A stretch of 64,000 nt of DNA from Leucobacter chironomi DSM 19883 (GTDB lineage Bacteria > Actinomycetota > Actinomycetes > Actinomycetales > Microbacteriaceae), in NCBI RefSeq assembly GCF_000421845.1, contig NZ_ATXU01000011.1, positions 17,326 to 81,325 on the forward strand. Direction: 5' to 3'. A program made the translations under genes and the position numbers. The notes under the pieces were generated by a model. That model was not told the origin of the DNA and made no database searches. It saw nothing but the letters and a program-made list of their open reading frames with translations. This document shows, in pieces, positions 53,383-61,928 of the stretch (the stretch's first letter is position 1; the number at the start of each line of letters is the position of its first letter).

Positions 53383-54828
53383 TCAGTAGAGTTGCGCCGG
53401 GCCTCGCTCGAGATACCGTCCGCGCGTCTGCCGCGCTTCGGGCTGGAGCTCACGATCGCGGATCAGGATCCGGCCTCGACTGAGTACCGTGACGGGCAGG
53501 CCTGTGACGCGCATGCCTTCGTACAGGTTGTAGTCGGTGCGGGAGTGCGATCCGTCCGAGGTGATCACGTGATCCGCTGCGGGATCCCAGACGATGAGGT
53601 CGGCATCGGCGCCGACGGAGACGGTGCCTTTCTGCGGGTAGAGCCCGAAGAGCTTCGCGGGTCGGGCTGAGGTCACCTCGACGAAGCGGCACATATCCAT
53701 GCGACCGCTCGCGACACCCGCTTCCCAGACCACCATGAGGCGATCTTCGAGGCCCGGGACACCGTTCGGGGTCTTCGGGAAGTACCCGGGAGATCGCAGT
53801 TTCTGCGGGGGCAGATCCTCGGTCTGATGCATGCAGAATGCCGCGTGGTCGGTCGCGAGCGTCGACAGGCCGTCGGCGCAGAGGTAGCGCCACAGGTCGT
53901 CCTGGTTCTCCCGCTCTCGAATCGGAGGCGAGCAGATGTAGCCTGCGGCTTCATCCCCGAGATGCTCGTAGTCCTCGCGGGCGGTGAGCAGGTATTGCGG
54001 GCAGGTCTCGCCCCAGATCTCCAGGCCCTCGGACCGCGCGCTCGCGATCTCCGCCGCAGCGAGCCGACTCGACACGTGCACCACGTAGAGCGGCGTACCC
54101 ACTTCCTCTGCGAGCACGATCGCCCGGTGCACGGCCTCGGCCTCGGAGGCGTGGCCGTGAGCCTCGGCGTGGAACACCTCGGCGGTGTTGCCGTCGTCCA
54201 GCAGGCGCTGCACGGCCCGGTTGATCATGTGCCCGTTCTCGGCGTGCACCATGGGCAGGGCGCCGAGTGCGCGCGCGAGGTCCATGCCCGCGAGGAGTTC
54301 GTCGTCCTCCACCATCTGAGTGCCGGGGTAGGCCATGAAGAACTTCCAGCTGCTCACGCCCTGCGTCGCGTGCAGGCGGCGCAGGTCCTCGTGCACATCC
54401 GGCTGCTGCGCGAGCGGGGGCACGATCGCGTGCAGACCGAAGTCGATGATGCTCTTCTGCTCGGCGGTTGCCCGACGATCCACGAAGGTCTCGAACAGCG
54501 ACTGCTCGGGGTGCTTCTTCACGAAGTCGATGAACATCGTCGTCCCGCCGAAGGCCGCCGCTACCGAACCGGTGGCGAAATCATCGGAGGTGCGCGTGGT
54601 GAAGCCGTCGATCGGGTACTCGAGGTGGGTATGGGCATCGATCCCGCCGGGCATGATGTACTTCCCCGTCGCATCGATCACCTCATCCGCCTGCCAGCCC
54701 TGGTCGACACCGATCCCGACGATGCGCTCACCGGAGATGAGCACATCGGCGCGGACGAAGCCCTCGGCATTCACCACGGTGCCGCCCGAGATGAGGATCG
54801 TGCGGTGCCCCGGCGCCCCGCCGGTCAT
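53383..54828 (-). CDS. Dihydropyrimidinase/hydantoinase
   Basis: The 481-residue amidohydrolase has all dinuclear-metal ligands: H66 and H68 (IDAHTHLEYP), carbamylated K162 (SSWKFFMAYPG), H195 (MVHAENGH), H251 (YVVHVSSR) and D327 (LATDHAAF). NGVPGLEDRL and HSRTDYNLYEGM are dihydropyrimidinase-type ends. It opens cyclic amides such as dihydrouracil or hydantoins to N-carbamoyl amino acids. The 70-base gap to the LLM gene and ATGA coupling to the aminotransferase place it mid-operon. Confidence 0.95.
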   Translation of the reverse strand: MTGGAPGHRTILISGGTVVNAEGFVRADVLISGERIVGIGVDQGWQADEVIDATGKYIMPGGIDAHTHLEYPIDGFTTRTSDDFATGSVAAAFGGTTMFIDFVKKHPEQSLFETFVDRRATAEQKSIIDFGLHAIVPPLAQQPDVHEDLRRLHATQGVSSWKFFMAYPGTQMVEDDELLAGMDLARALGALPMVHAENGHMINRAVQRLLDDGNTAEVFHAEAHGHASEAEAVHRAIVLAEEVGTPLYVVHVSSRLAAAEIASARSEGLEIWGETCPQYLLTAREDYEHLGDEAAGYICSPPIRERENQDDLWRYLCADGLSTLATDHAAFCMHQTEDLPPQKLRSPGYFPKTPNGVPGLEDRLMVVWEAGVASGRMDMCRFVEVTSARPAKLFGLYPQKGTVSVGADADLIVWDPAADHVITSDGSHSRTDYNLYEGMRVTGLPVTVLSRGRILIRDRELQPEARQTRGRYLERGPAQLY

Positions 54829-56168
54829 GGCGTCACTTCCTCATCCGCGAGCGTGAGCACATCGTCGAGCACCTCGAGAGCGAAATCGATCTCGTCATCC
54901 TTGATGACGAGCGGAGGGGTGAGACGCATGACGTTGAAGTTCGCGGAGAGGTAGAGCCCCTTCTGCATGCCCGCCTTCACGATCCGCTGCATCGGGGCCG
55001 CGGCCTCGCCGACCGCGTTGAAGGGCACGAGCGGCTCGCGCGTCTCACGGTTGCGCACCAGCTCGAGGCCGTAGAACAGTCCGCGCCCGCGAATGTCTCC
55101 GATCGACTCGTGCCGCTTCGCGAGCTCGGCGAGCCCCGCGCCGAGACGTTCGCCCTGGCGCTTCGAGTTCGCCACGATGTCCTCCTCCTCCATGATCTGC
55201 AGCGAGGCGAGGGCCGAGGCGCACGCGAGGGGATGGCCCGCATAGGTGAGGCCGCCCCAGAACTTGTTGTTCTGCAACCAGTCCGAGATCTTCGCCGACA
55301 CGGTCATCGCGCCGAGCGGTACGTACCCGGAGTTCAAGCCCTTCGCCGTGATGAGGATGTCGGGCACGACTCCCCAGTGGTTGCAGGCGAAGAGTTCTCC
55401 CGTGCGACCGAAGCCGGCCATGACCTCGTCGAAGATGAGGATGATCCCGTACTTGTCGCACACCTCGCGGATGGATCGGAGATAGTTCTCCCCGGGATAG
55501 ATTAGGCCGTTGGTGCCGGTGACCGGTTCGAGGATCACCGCCGCAACGCTGTAGGGGTCTTCGTACTGCAGAATCTCCTCGAGATGCGGCCCGCCCTCGT
55601 AGACGGCCGAACCCTCGCCCCGATCCGGGTAGCGGTAGGAGTAGGGGTCGAGCATGCGCACGACGCCCGAGATCCCCGGCTCGGCTTGCCAGCGGCGGGG
55701 ATCACCGGTCACGGAGATCGCACCGGCCGTCGCCCCGTGGTAGGAGCGGTAGCGTGCGACGACCTTGCTGCGGCCGGTGACGTGACGGGCGAGACGCAGC
55801 GCATTCTCGTTCGCCGCCGCGCCTCCGGTGGTGAAGAAGCTCATCTTGAGGTCGCCCGGGGTGATCTCGGCGAGCTTCTGGGCGAGGCGCGCACGCGACT
55901 CCTCCGCGAAGTTCGGGCCGATGTAGCAGAGCTTTCCCGCCTGCTCCTGGATCGCGGCGACGAGTTTCGGGTGCTGGTGACCGAGATTGCTGTTCACCAA
56001 CTGCGATTGGAAGTCGAGAAACTTGTTGCCGTCGTAATCCCAGAACCACGATCCCTGTGCGCCGGCGATGGCCCGGGAATTCAGCCCGCCCTGCTTCGAC
56101 CAGGAGTGGATCACGTACTCGCGATCCGCCTCGACGACCTCGTCCTTGCTCCACGCTGCTGCGTTCAC
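54825..56168 (-). CDS. Class III (omega-amino acid) aminotransferase
   Basis: The 447-residue PLP enzyme has D247 in LIFDEVMAGFGRTG and the Schiff-base K276 in ITAKGLNSGYVPLGA, with SFFTTGGAAANENALRLAR. This is the omega-amino acid:pyruvate aminotransferase group, able to act on beta-alanine or 3-aminoisobutyrate. It fits the step after decarbamoylation and yields a semialdehyde. The start is GTG (NAAAWSKDEVVEADR) with AGAGG upstream. A long upstream extension is antisense-like. Confidence 0.93.
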   Translation of the reverse strand: MNAAAWSKDEVVEADREYVIHSWSKQGGLNSRAIAGAQGSWFWDYDGNKFLDFQSQLVNSNLGHQHPKLVAAIQEQAGKLCYIGPNFAEESRARLAQKLAEITPGDLKMSFFTTGGAAANENALRLARHVTGRSKVVARYRSYHGATAGAISVTGDPRRWQAEPGISGVVRMLDPYSYRYPDRGEGSAVYEGGPHLEEILQYEDPYSVAAVILEPVTGTNGLIYPGENYLRSIREVCDKYGIILIFDEVMAGFGRTGELFACNHWGVVPDILITAKGLNSGYVPLGAMTVSAKISDWLQNNKFWGGLTYAGHPLACASALASLQIMEEEDIVANSKRQGERLGAGLAELAKRHESIGDIRGRGLFYGLELVRNRETREPLVPFNAVGEAAAPMQRIVKAGMQKGLYLSANFNVMRLTPPLVIKDDEIDFALEVLDDVLTLADEEVTP

Positions 56169-56208
56169 GCCTCTGTCCTCTCGTTCTGTCGCCGCTGGTT
56201 CGCGGGTG

Positions 56209-56787
56209 TCACTGCTGTCCGATCTCCACCGGCGCCTCGGCACCGAAAGTCGCCAGCCGCTGGAGCGGGCGACCCTGGTTTCCGGCGACGCACGCGACCA
56301 CGATCTCGTCGGGCCTCGGCGCGTCCTCGATCCGCAGCGTGAAGCTCTGATGATGCGAGCGGGTCTTCGCGTCGGTCTTGTGCTTGAGCGGCACGTCGAT
56401 GGGGGTCGCGATGAGGCCGGTCTTCTCGGCTGCGGGCAGCAGCTCGGTGCCCTGGGCCGCCTGCCTGAAGACATTGCCGAAGCGCAGATTGTGGATCAGC
56501 GCCGATCCGTGCTCGGTCTCGCCCGCGATGCCGACGAGCGCGGCCTTGCCGAACACCTCCACCTCATCGTCGAGCAGCTCGACGCAAGCCGGGCCCACGA
56601 GTTCGCCGATCTTCTCTCCGAGCTCGTCGGCAATCGAGACCAGGTCTTCGACGTAGCCGTCCGTGCCGAACGGATTCTTGATGATGGCAGCCACGTACGC
56701 AATGCGATGAGGCCGCTCGAGCGCGATCCCGTTTTCCTCGCGAAGCTCCTCGACGTGGCGAACGATTTTGCGAACCTGCAGCTCCAT
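56209..56787 (-). CDS. AA_synth/DUF1185-family protein
   Basis: The 192-residue protein MELQVRKIVRHVEELREENG has IAYVAAIIKNPFGTDGYVEDL, CVELLDDEVEVFGKAALVG and GLIATPIDVPLKHKTDAKTRSHH (in pieces). These match the family named amino acid synthesis protein (Pfam AA_synth), which has no demonstrated activity. It is the first gene of the catabolic operon, behind operator site C, and CTAGGAGAA precedes the ATG. The position suggests an enzymatic step or a ring-isomerising or hydrolytic role in the pathway. Confidence 0.85.
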   Translation of the reverse strand: MELQVRKIVRHVEELREENGIALERPHRIAYVAAIIKNPFGTDGYVEDLVSIADELGEKIGELVGPACVELLDDEVEVFGKAALVGIAGETEHGSALIHNLRFGNVFRQAAQGTELLPAAEKTGLIATPIDVPLKHKTDAKTRSHHQSFTLRIEDAPRPDEIVVACVAGNQGRPLQRLATFGAEAPVEIGQQ

Positions 56788-56831
56788 GTACTTCTCCTAG
56801 TGGTCTCGATGCGAGTGGGTATACGCATAAG

Positions 56832-56846
56832 TGAACCCGTGGTCCG
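56832..56846 (-). promoter_or_regulatory. IclR-type operator candidate, site C (catabolic operon)
   Basis: TGAACCCGTGGTCCG lies 45 bases before the DUF1185 ATG in the 229-base divergent region, near TTATGCGTATACC, an AT-rich -10-like stretch on the minus strand. Confidence 0.5.
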
Positions 56847-56948
56847 GAAAAAAATCAAGCCTTATCTGAAAATAAACCGAGGGGTCACTTTCGGGCCACC
56901 CCTTCACTACAGCCGCCTCATGGGCATATTTCGCAGAGTATCAGGGGG

Positions 56949-56977
56949 TTGACTGCCTCGGCACACTGCTGAACAAT
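56949..56977 (+). promoter_or_regulatory. Possible plus-strand promoter for the importer operon
   Basis: TTGACT (56949-56954) and AACAAT (56972-56977) are 17 bases apart. The -10 is weak, but the stretch 56.96-57.02 kb is markedly AT-rich for this DNA. Confidence 0.4.
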
Positions 56978-57016
56978 CAATGAATAATCGTTTTAGTTGA
57001 TGATTGGCGGCACGGT

Positions 57017-58018
57017 TTGAAAAAAGTAAACCATCGGTTCAGTTTAGGTTTGATCTTCGCGCTGGTCTCCGTCGCCGCACTCGGCGGCTGCGCCGGCGGA
57101 GCGGCGCCCGGCGAGCCTGCGAGACAGAGCGGTTCCGAGGCCGCGAGTTCGCTGGAGAACTGTGACACGACCCTCGAGACCGATCCGACGCCCGAACGCG
57201 TCGTGACGATCAAGTCGACACCGCTCGAACTGCTTCTCTCGCTCGGTCTCGAAGATCGCATCGTCGGCTCGGCGTTCCTCGACGGAACGGTGCCCGAATC
57301 GCTCGCTCCCGCGGGGTGGTCCGTCACCGAGCTCTCCGATCAGGTTCCCGGTCGGGAGCTGCTGCTCAGCGTCCAACCCGACTTCGTCTTTGCAGGTTGG
57401 GCGTCCAACCTATCGGCCGAGGGGCCGGGAACCCGCGACCAGCTCGAGGAGATGGGCATTCGCAGCTACATCTCACCCGCTGCCTGCGATTTCGGAGAGG
57501 AGACGCCTGCCGCGGTGACCTTCGACGATGTCTTCGAGATGTTCACCGAGATCGGCGACATCTTCGAGGTTCCCGAGCGCGCGGAATCGCTCATCGCCGA
57601 GCAGCGCGAGCAGCTGACGGGGATCGAGCGCGTCGCCGAGCCGCTCACCGCTCTCTGGTACAGCTCCGGCGAGGACACCCCCTTCGTGGGCGGTGGCACA
57701 GGAACGCCCAACATGATCATGGAGGCAGCGGGTCTCGACAACGCAGCAGGCGATCAGGCGGAGAGCTGGCTGAGCATGTCGTGGGAGGCCTTCGTCTCGA
57801 GCGATCCCGATGTCATCGTCCTCGTCAACAGCCCCTGGAACAGCGCCGAGGCGAAGCGTCAGCGCATCGAAGCGCATCCGGCTGCGCAGAGCATGCGAGC
57901 GGTCAGAGAGGGGAACTACATCTCGGTCGACTTCGCGACGACGGAGGCCGGCGTGCGCAACGTCGACGCCGTGGAGACGATCGCCGCCGGCGCAATCGAG
58001 ATCGCGCGACGCGGATGA
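57017..58018 (+). CDS. Substrate-binding lipoprotein of a putative F420-0/FO ABC importer
   Basis: The 333-residue class III (BtuF/FepB-like) binding protein starts at TTG (KKVNHRFSLGLIFALV) and has lipobox LGGC. Text includes TPERVVTIKSTPLELLLSLGLEDRIVGSAF, VQPDFVFAGWASNL and SWLSMSWEAFVSSDPDVIVLV. Three-gene cassettes of this type in actinobacteria have been proposed to carry F420-0. Here cofD follows in the same operon, which supports a deazaflavin ligand. Siderophore or corrin transport cannot be excluded from sequence alone. Operator site D lies inside the first codons. Confidence 0.8.
   Translation: MKKVNHRFSLGLIFALVSVAALGGCAGGAAPGEPARQSGSEAASSLENCDTTLETDPTPERVVTIKSTPLELLLSLGLEDRIVGSAFLDGTVPESLAPAGWSVTELSDQVPGRELLLSVQPDFVFAGWASNLSAEGPGTRDQLEEMGIRSYISPAACDFGEETPAAVTFDDVFEMFTEIGDIFEVPERAESLIAEQREQLTGIERVAEPLTALWYSSGEDTPFVGGGTGTPNMIMEAAGLDNAAGDQAESWLSMSWEAFVSSDPDVIVLVNSPWNSAEAKRQRIEAHPAAQSMRAVREGNYISVDFATTEAGVRNVDAVETIAAGAIEIARRG
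57027..57041 (+). promoter_or_regulatory. IclR-type operator candidate, site D
   Basis: TAAACCATCGGTTCA overlaps codons 4 to 8 of the binding-protein gene. On the minus strand it reads TGAACCGATGGTTTA, the same motif as sites A and B. Confidence 0.55.
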
Positions 58019-59088
58019 GGATCCGCCGAGCAGCGCGCGCACCCGGCGCGATGACGAGTGAACGGACGGGCTCCGCACCTTCCGAAGCCGCCTCGACCCG
58101 CAGTGCACTCATGCACGGCGCGATCCTCGTCATCCTGCTGCTCGGCGCACTCGTATTGGGCACGCTTGTCGGAGCCGTGCAGATCCCGATGAGCGCACTC
58201 CCCTCGGCGATGTCGACGCCGATCGCCGACTGGGGGCCCGATGAGACGATCCTGGTCCAGGTGCGCATCCCGAGAGTGCTCACCGCAGCGCTCGTCGGAG
58301 CCGGGCTTGCCATGGCGGGCGTCGCGATGCAGACCGCGCTGCGCAACCCGCTCGCCGAACCGTATCTGCTCGGCATCTCCTCGGGAGCATCCTTCGGCGC
58401 GGTCTGCGTGATCCTCAGCGGGCTCGCAGTGGCCCTCCCCTTCGCGGCCTTCGCGGGCGGCCTGCTCGCGCTGACCGCGACGCTCGTGCTCGGGAGGATG
58501 CGGGGCGACGCGCAAGCCACCCGCGTGATTCTCGCCGGAGTCGCCGTCACGGCCATCTTCAGCGCCTTCACTTCCCTCACCATCTTCCTGTCCCGCGATA
58601 ACGACAGCTACCGTCAGGTGCTGCACTGGCTGCTCGGATCGCTGAGCAGCGTCACGTGGGAAAGCGCCGGAGTCGCATCGGGTTCCCTCCTGATCTTCGG
58701 CGGCGCGCTGGTGATCGTCGCCCGGCTGCTCGACATACTGCTCCTCGGCGATGAGGAAATCCACTCTCTCGGTCTCGACGTTCGACGCGTGCGAGCCGGC
58801 GTACTCATCGCCGCCTCACTGCTCGCGGCCGGCATGGTCTCGGTCTCAGGAGCCATCGGGTTCGTCGGTCTCATCGTCCCGCACATCGTGCGCAGCGTCC
58901 TGCGCCTCTCGCAGCGCAGTCTGCTCGTGCTCTCGGCGATCACCGGCGCGCTCCTGCTGGTGCTCGCAGACACCTTCTCCCGCACCGTGGTCGCGCCCCA
59001 AGAGCTGCCGGTCGGCATCACCACATCCATTCTCGGCGCCGCAATCTTTGCCGTGCTCATGCTTCGGAAACGGGAGGTCGGCGCATGA
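58015..59088 (+). CDS. FecCD/BtuC-type permease of the putative F420-0/FO importer
   Basis: The 357-residue protein has about ten helices and the motifs VRIPRVLTAALVGAGLAMAGVAMQ, NPLAEPYLLGISSGASFGAV and GFVGLIVPHIVR, characteristic of BtuC/FecD permeases. The ATG at 58015 overlaps the binding-protein stop (ATGA); a second ATG at 58051 is a possible alternative. Substrate assignment rests on the cassette and its cofD neighbour. Confidence 0.9.
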   Translation: MRIRRAARAPGAMTSERTGSAPSEAASTRSALMHGAILVILLLGALVLGTLVGAVQIPMSALPSAMSTPIADWGPDETILVQVRIPRVLTAALVGAGLAMAGVAMQTALRNPLAEPYLLGISSGASFGAVCVILSGLAVALPFAAFAGGLLALTATLVLGRMRGDAQATRVILAGVAVTAIFSAFTSLTIFLSRDNDSYRQVLHWLLGSLSSVTWESAGVASGSLLIFGGALVIVARLLDILLLGDEEIHSLGLDVRRVRAGVLIAASLLAAGMVSVSGAIGFVGLIVPHIVRSVLRLSQRSLLVLSAITGALLLVLADTFSRTVVAPQELPVGITTSILGAAIFAVLMLRKREVGA

Positions 59089-60008
59089 CGCTCACCACCA
59101 CACGCCTGCGTCTTGCCCGGGATCGCGGATTCGGGCTCGATGCGCCGGCACTCAAGGTGCAACCCGGTGAAGTGCTCGGCCTGCTCGGGCGCAACGGGTC
59201 CGGAAAGAGCACGCTGCTGCGCGTGCTGTCCGGCTATCTCACCCCGGACAGCGGGCGAGTGAGCTGGAACGGCAAGCCTCTCGCCGCACATTCCCGCGCC
59301 GAGTGGGCGAAGCTTGTGGCCATCGTGCCCCAGGAGGCGGGCACGACGCCGCCGCTCACCGTCTTCGAGTACGTACGGCTCGGCCGGGTACCCTTCCGCG
59401 GTCTGCTGCAGTCGTTCACCCCCAGCGATACCGACTCAGTGAGATCCGCCATCGAGCGCTGCGGTCTCGATCAGCTCATCGCCGTTCCACTCCCCCAGCT
59501 CTCCGGAGGGCAGCGCCAGCGGGCGCGCATCGCTCGCGCGCTCGCACAGGGCTCTCGCCTGCTCATTCTCGACGAGCCCACGAATCACCTCGACCTGTCC
59601 GCGATCCGCGACATCGCGCTGCTGATCAAGGAGCTGGCATCTGACGGCACCGCATTCGTCGCGAGCCTGCACAACCTCGACATCGCGAGCTACGTCACCA
59701 CCCATATCGGCTTCCTCGAGAACGGGACGGTGCGCGAAGTCGGAACCACCGCGGAGACGCTCACCAGGGAATCGATCATGCGGCACCTCGATGTGGCCGT
59801 CGACGCGACGGAGCGATCCGACGGAGGGCTCTCCTTCTCGCTCCGCTACCCCGATGCGGCCCCGTCTGCTGATGCCTTCACCTGGACGAGCGAACACGGG
59901 GACGTGGAGGGCGTGCCCTTCGCTCCGTTCGGCGACGCCCCGGCTTCGTGGGGGTTCGAGTACCGCGGAGCGGGTGGCGCCGCAGCTCGTCTGGAGGCGA
60001 GCTCATGA
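59085..60008 (+). CDS. ABC ATPase of the putative F420-0/FO importer
   Basis: The 307-residue ATPase has Walker A GRNGSGKST, Q-loop [16 protein letters not shown], signature LSGGQRQRARIARA and Walker B LLILDEPTNHLD, as in FepC/BtuD. It carries an uncommon C-terminal extension of about 60 residues with no recognised domain. It is coupled by ATGA to the permease and by 4 bases to cofD. Confidence 0.92.
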   Translation: MTLTTTRLRLARDRGFGLDAPALKVQPGEVLGLLGRNGSGKSTLLRVLSGYLTPDSGRVSWNGKPLAAHSRAEWAKLVAIVPQEAGTTPPLTVFEYVRLGRVPFRGLLQSFTPSDTDSVRSAIERCGLDQLIAVPLPQLSGGQRQRARIARALAQGSRLLILDEPTNHLDLSAIRDIALLIKELASDGTAFVASLHNLDIASYVTTHIGFLENGTVREVGTTAETLTRESIMRHLDVAVDATERSDGGLSFSLRYPDAAPSADAFTWTSEHGDVEGVPFAPFGDAPASWGFEYRGAGGAAARLEASS

Positions 60009-61063
60009 GAATCGTGCTGCTCTCCGGCGGAGTCGGCGGGGCCCGATGCGCTCGCGCAATAGACTCCTGGCGCCGCACCGCCGACCCCTCGCTCCAGCTC
60101 ACCGCGATCGTGAACGTGGGTGACGACTTCTCCCATCTCGGGCTTCGCGTCTCACCGGATATCGATTCGGTGACCTATCACCTGGGCGAGCTCGGCGACG
60201 CCGATCGAGGGTGGGGCCGGGCGGGGGACTCCGCGCGGATCGCGAACCAGATCGAGCGCCATCTCCCCGAAGCGGCGTGGTTCCACCTCGGCGACCTTGA
60301 TCTCGGCCACAGTCTCATCCGTACCGAGATGCTCGCCTCCGGCATGCCTCTCAGCCGGGTCACCCAGCGCTTCCTCGACGACTTCGGCATCTCGGCCCGA
60401 GTGTTTCCGGTCACGGATGACGATTCACCCACAATCGTTCGGCTTCCGGACGGACCGCTCTCGTTTCAGGAATGGTGGGTACGCCTCCGAGCGGACCCCG
60501 TTCCGGAGCGCTTCGAGTATCCGCGAGCCGCCGCCGCGCGACCGGCCCCGGGCGTGATCGCGGCTATCGAGGAGGCCGACCTCATCATCGTCGCGCCGTC
60601 CAACCCCATCGTGTCGATCACGCCGATACTCGAGGTGCCGGGAGTGCGCGAGGCGGTGGTCGGGGCTCGTGCGCCCATCGTCGGCGTCTCCCCCATCATC
60701 GGGGGCAGGCCGGTGCGCGGCTGGGCAGATCGCTGTCTAGCCGCAGCGGGAGTCGAGTGCTCGGCGCTCGGGGTGCGCGAATTCTACGGCGCCAGGGGTT
60801 CGGGCGGCTTGCTCGACGGGTGGCTCGTCGATCCCGTCGACGACCTCGACCGCGAATCGGACGAGCCCGGCGGATCCGGCGAGCACGGATCGGAGAGGAC
60901 GATCGTCACTCGATCCGTGCCGCTGAGGTTCACCGGCGGCCGGGAGGATGCCCGCATCGCAGAGGCCCTGCTCACCCTCGCCTGGAGTTCGACGCAGAAC
61001 GCGGAGCCACCGGACGAGGCGAAAGTGAACCGACGTCTTGATTTACCGCATTCTGGGATATAG
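60005..61063 (+). CDS. cofD: 2-phospho-L-lactate transferase (FO to F420-0)
   Basis: The 352-residue CofD/FbiA has LLSGGVGGARCARAID, IVNVGDDFSHLGLRVSPDIDSVTYHLGEL (in pieces), GDLDLGHSLIRTEML and VAPSNPIVSITPIL, the GDP-lactyl and FO sites of the family. It transfers the phospholactyl or phosphoenolpyruvyl moiety from the CofC product to FO. Coupling to the importer implies that FO, rather than finished F420-0, may be what is imported. The C-terminal end contains the promoter of the IclR gene. Confidence 0.93.
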   Translation: MRIVLLSGGVGGARCARAIDSWRRTADPSLQLTAIVNVGDDFSHLGLRVSPDIDSVTYHLGELGDADRGWGRAGDSARIANQIERHLPEAAWFHLGDLDLGHSLIRTEMLASGMPLSRVTQRFLDDFGISARVFPVTDDDSPTIVRLPDGPLSFQEWWVRLRADPVPERFEYPRAAAARPAPGVIAAIEEADLIIVAPSNPIVSITPILEVPGVREAVVGARAPIVGVSPIIGGRPVRGWADRCLAAAGVECSALGVREFYGARGSGGLLDGWLVDPVDDLDRESDEPGGSGEHGSERTIVTRSVPLRFTGGREDARIAEALLTLAWSSTQNAEPPDEAKVNRRLDLPHSGI

Positions 61064-61064
61064 T
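61026..61064 (+). promoter_or_regulatory. Promoter of the IclR gene with overlapping operator half, site F
   Basis: TTGATT (61038-61043) and TATAGT (61059-61064) are 15 bases apart inside the 3' end of cofD. TGAACCGA (61026-61033) matches half of the shared operator. The predicted start at about 61071 is the ATG, so the message is probably leaderless. Confidence 0.5.
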
Positions 61065-61070
61065 TCAAAA

Positions 61071-61910
61071 ATGGCCACCTCAAGCCCCCATGCAAGCGAT
61101 CGAGACCTGAAGAAGGGCGACGGTCTACTCAACCGCGCCGTGAAGGTGCTCCGCGTCGTCTCGACCTACCCCAACGGCATCGGCCTCAGCGAACTCGCGC
61201 GCTTGGCTGAGGTGCCCAAGGCCTCGTGCTTCCGCATCATCAGCACGCTCGAAGACGAGGGGATCCTGTTCACCGACGAGGACACCAAGCGCACACGCAT
61301 TTCGATCGGAGCTCTCTCGATCGTGGGCGGACTGCTCACCGAGGGTGGCACGATCCGCGCTATCCGGGACATCCTCTCCGACCTCTCCGAGGCCACTGGC
61401 GAAACCACCGGCTTCGACATGCTCCAGGGCAGCGATGTCGTCGTACTCATGCAGAACGCGGGGCCCTCGATCATCGGGCAGACGCTCAAGCAGACGCCGC
61501 GGATACAACCGCCCTGGCTCACCTCGACAGGCAAGTCACTGCTCTCCTACCGGGGCCCCGATGAGGTGCGGGCACTCCTGCTTCCGCACTACCCGCAGGA
61601 CAATCTGAATCAGCTCGACCTGTTCATCGAGTCGCTCGAACCCGCTCGCGTGCACGGCTACGCCTGGCTCTACGGCGCGCTCGAGCGAGACGCCGCATCC
61701 GTGGCGGCGCCGGTACTCATCGACGAAGTGCCGAAGTACGCGCTGTGGATCGGCGGACCCACTTACCGCATCACTCCCGAGAACGCGCGGCAGCTCGGCC
61801 AGCTCGCGATAGCCGCAGCCACGAAAGTGGCAACCCTGCTAACGGCAGCGCGCGAGCTGCAAGGGCTGAACGATCCCGTCTCCGCGAGCAGCATCGGCAT
61901 CGGTTCCTGA
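61071..61910 (+). CDS. IclR-family transcriptional regulator
   Basis: The 279-residue protein starts MATSSPHASDRDLKKGDGLL. It has an N-terminal winged helix (about 18-80: LNRAVKVLRVVSTYPNGIGLSE ... EVPKASCFRIISTLEDEGIL, in parts) and the IclR effector domain with GETTGFDMLQGSDVVV and PPWLTSTGKSLLSY. IclR proteins bind short palindromes and sense catabolic intermediates. It is embedded in the F420 locus and is the obvious owner of the repeated TGAACC palindromes. An in-frame ATG at 61038 lies in the promoter. Confidence 0.9.
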   Translation: MATSSPHASDRDLKKGDGLLNRAVKVLRVVSTYPNGIGLSELARLAEVPKASCFRIISTLEDEGILFTDEDTKRTRISIGALSIVGGLLTEGGTIRAIRDILSDLSEATGETTGFDMLQGSDVVVLMQNAGPSIIGQTLKQTPRIQPPWLTSTGKSLLSYRGPDEVRALLLPHYPQDNLNQLDLFIESLEPARVHGYAWLYGALERDAASVAAPVLIDEVPKYALWIGGPTYRITPENARQLGQLAIAAATKVATLLTAARELQGLNDPVSASSIGIGS

Positions 61911-61928
61911 ACCCCTCCTGTGAATCAG

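Noticed and set aside
56169..56474. N-terminal extension of the class III aminotransferase
   Set aside because: It overlaps the DUF1185 gene in another frame and is Arg/Ser/Pro-rich; conserved aminotransferase text begins after GTG 56168.
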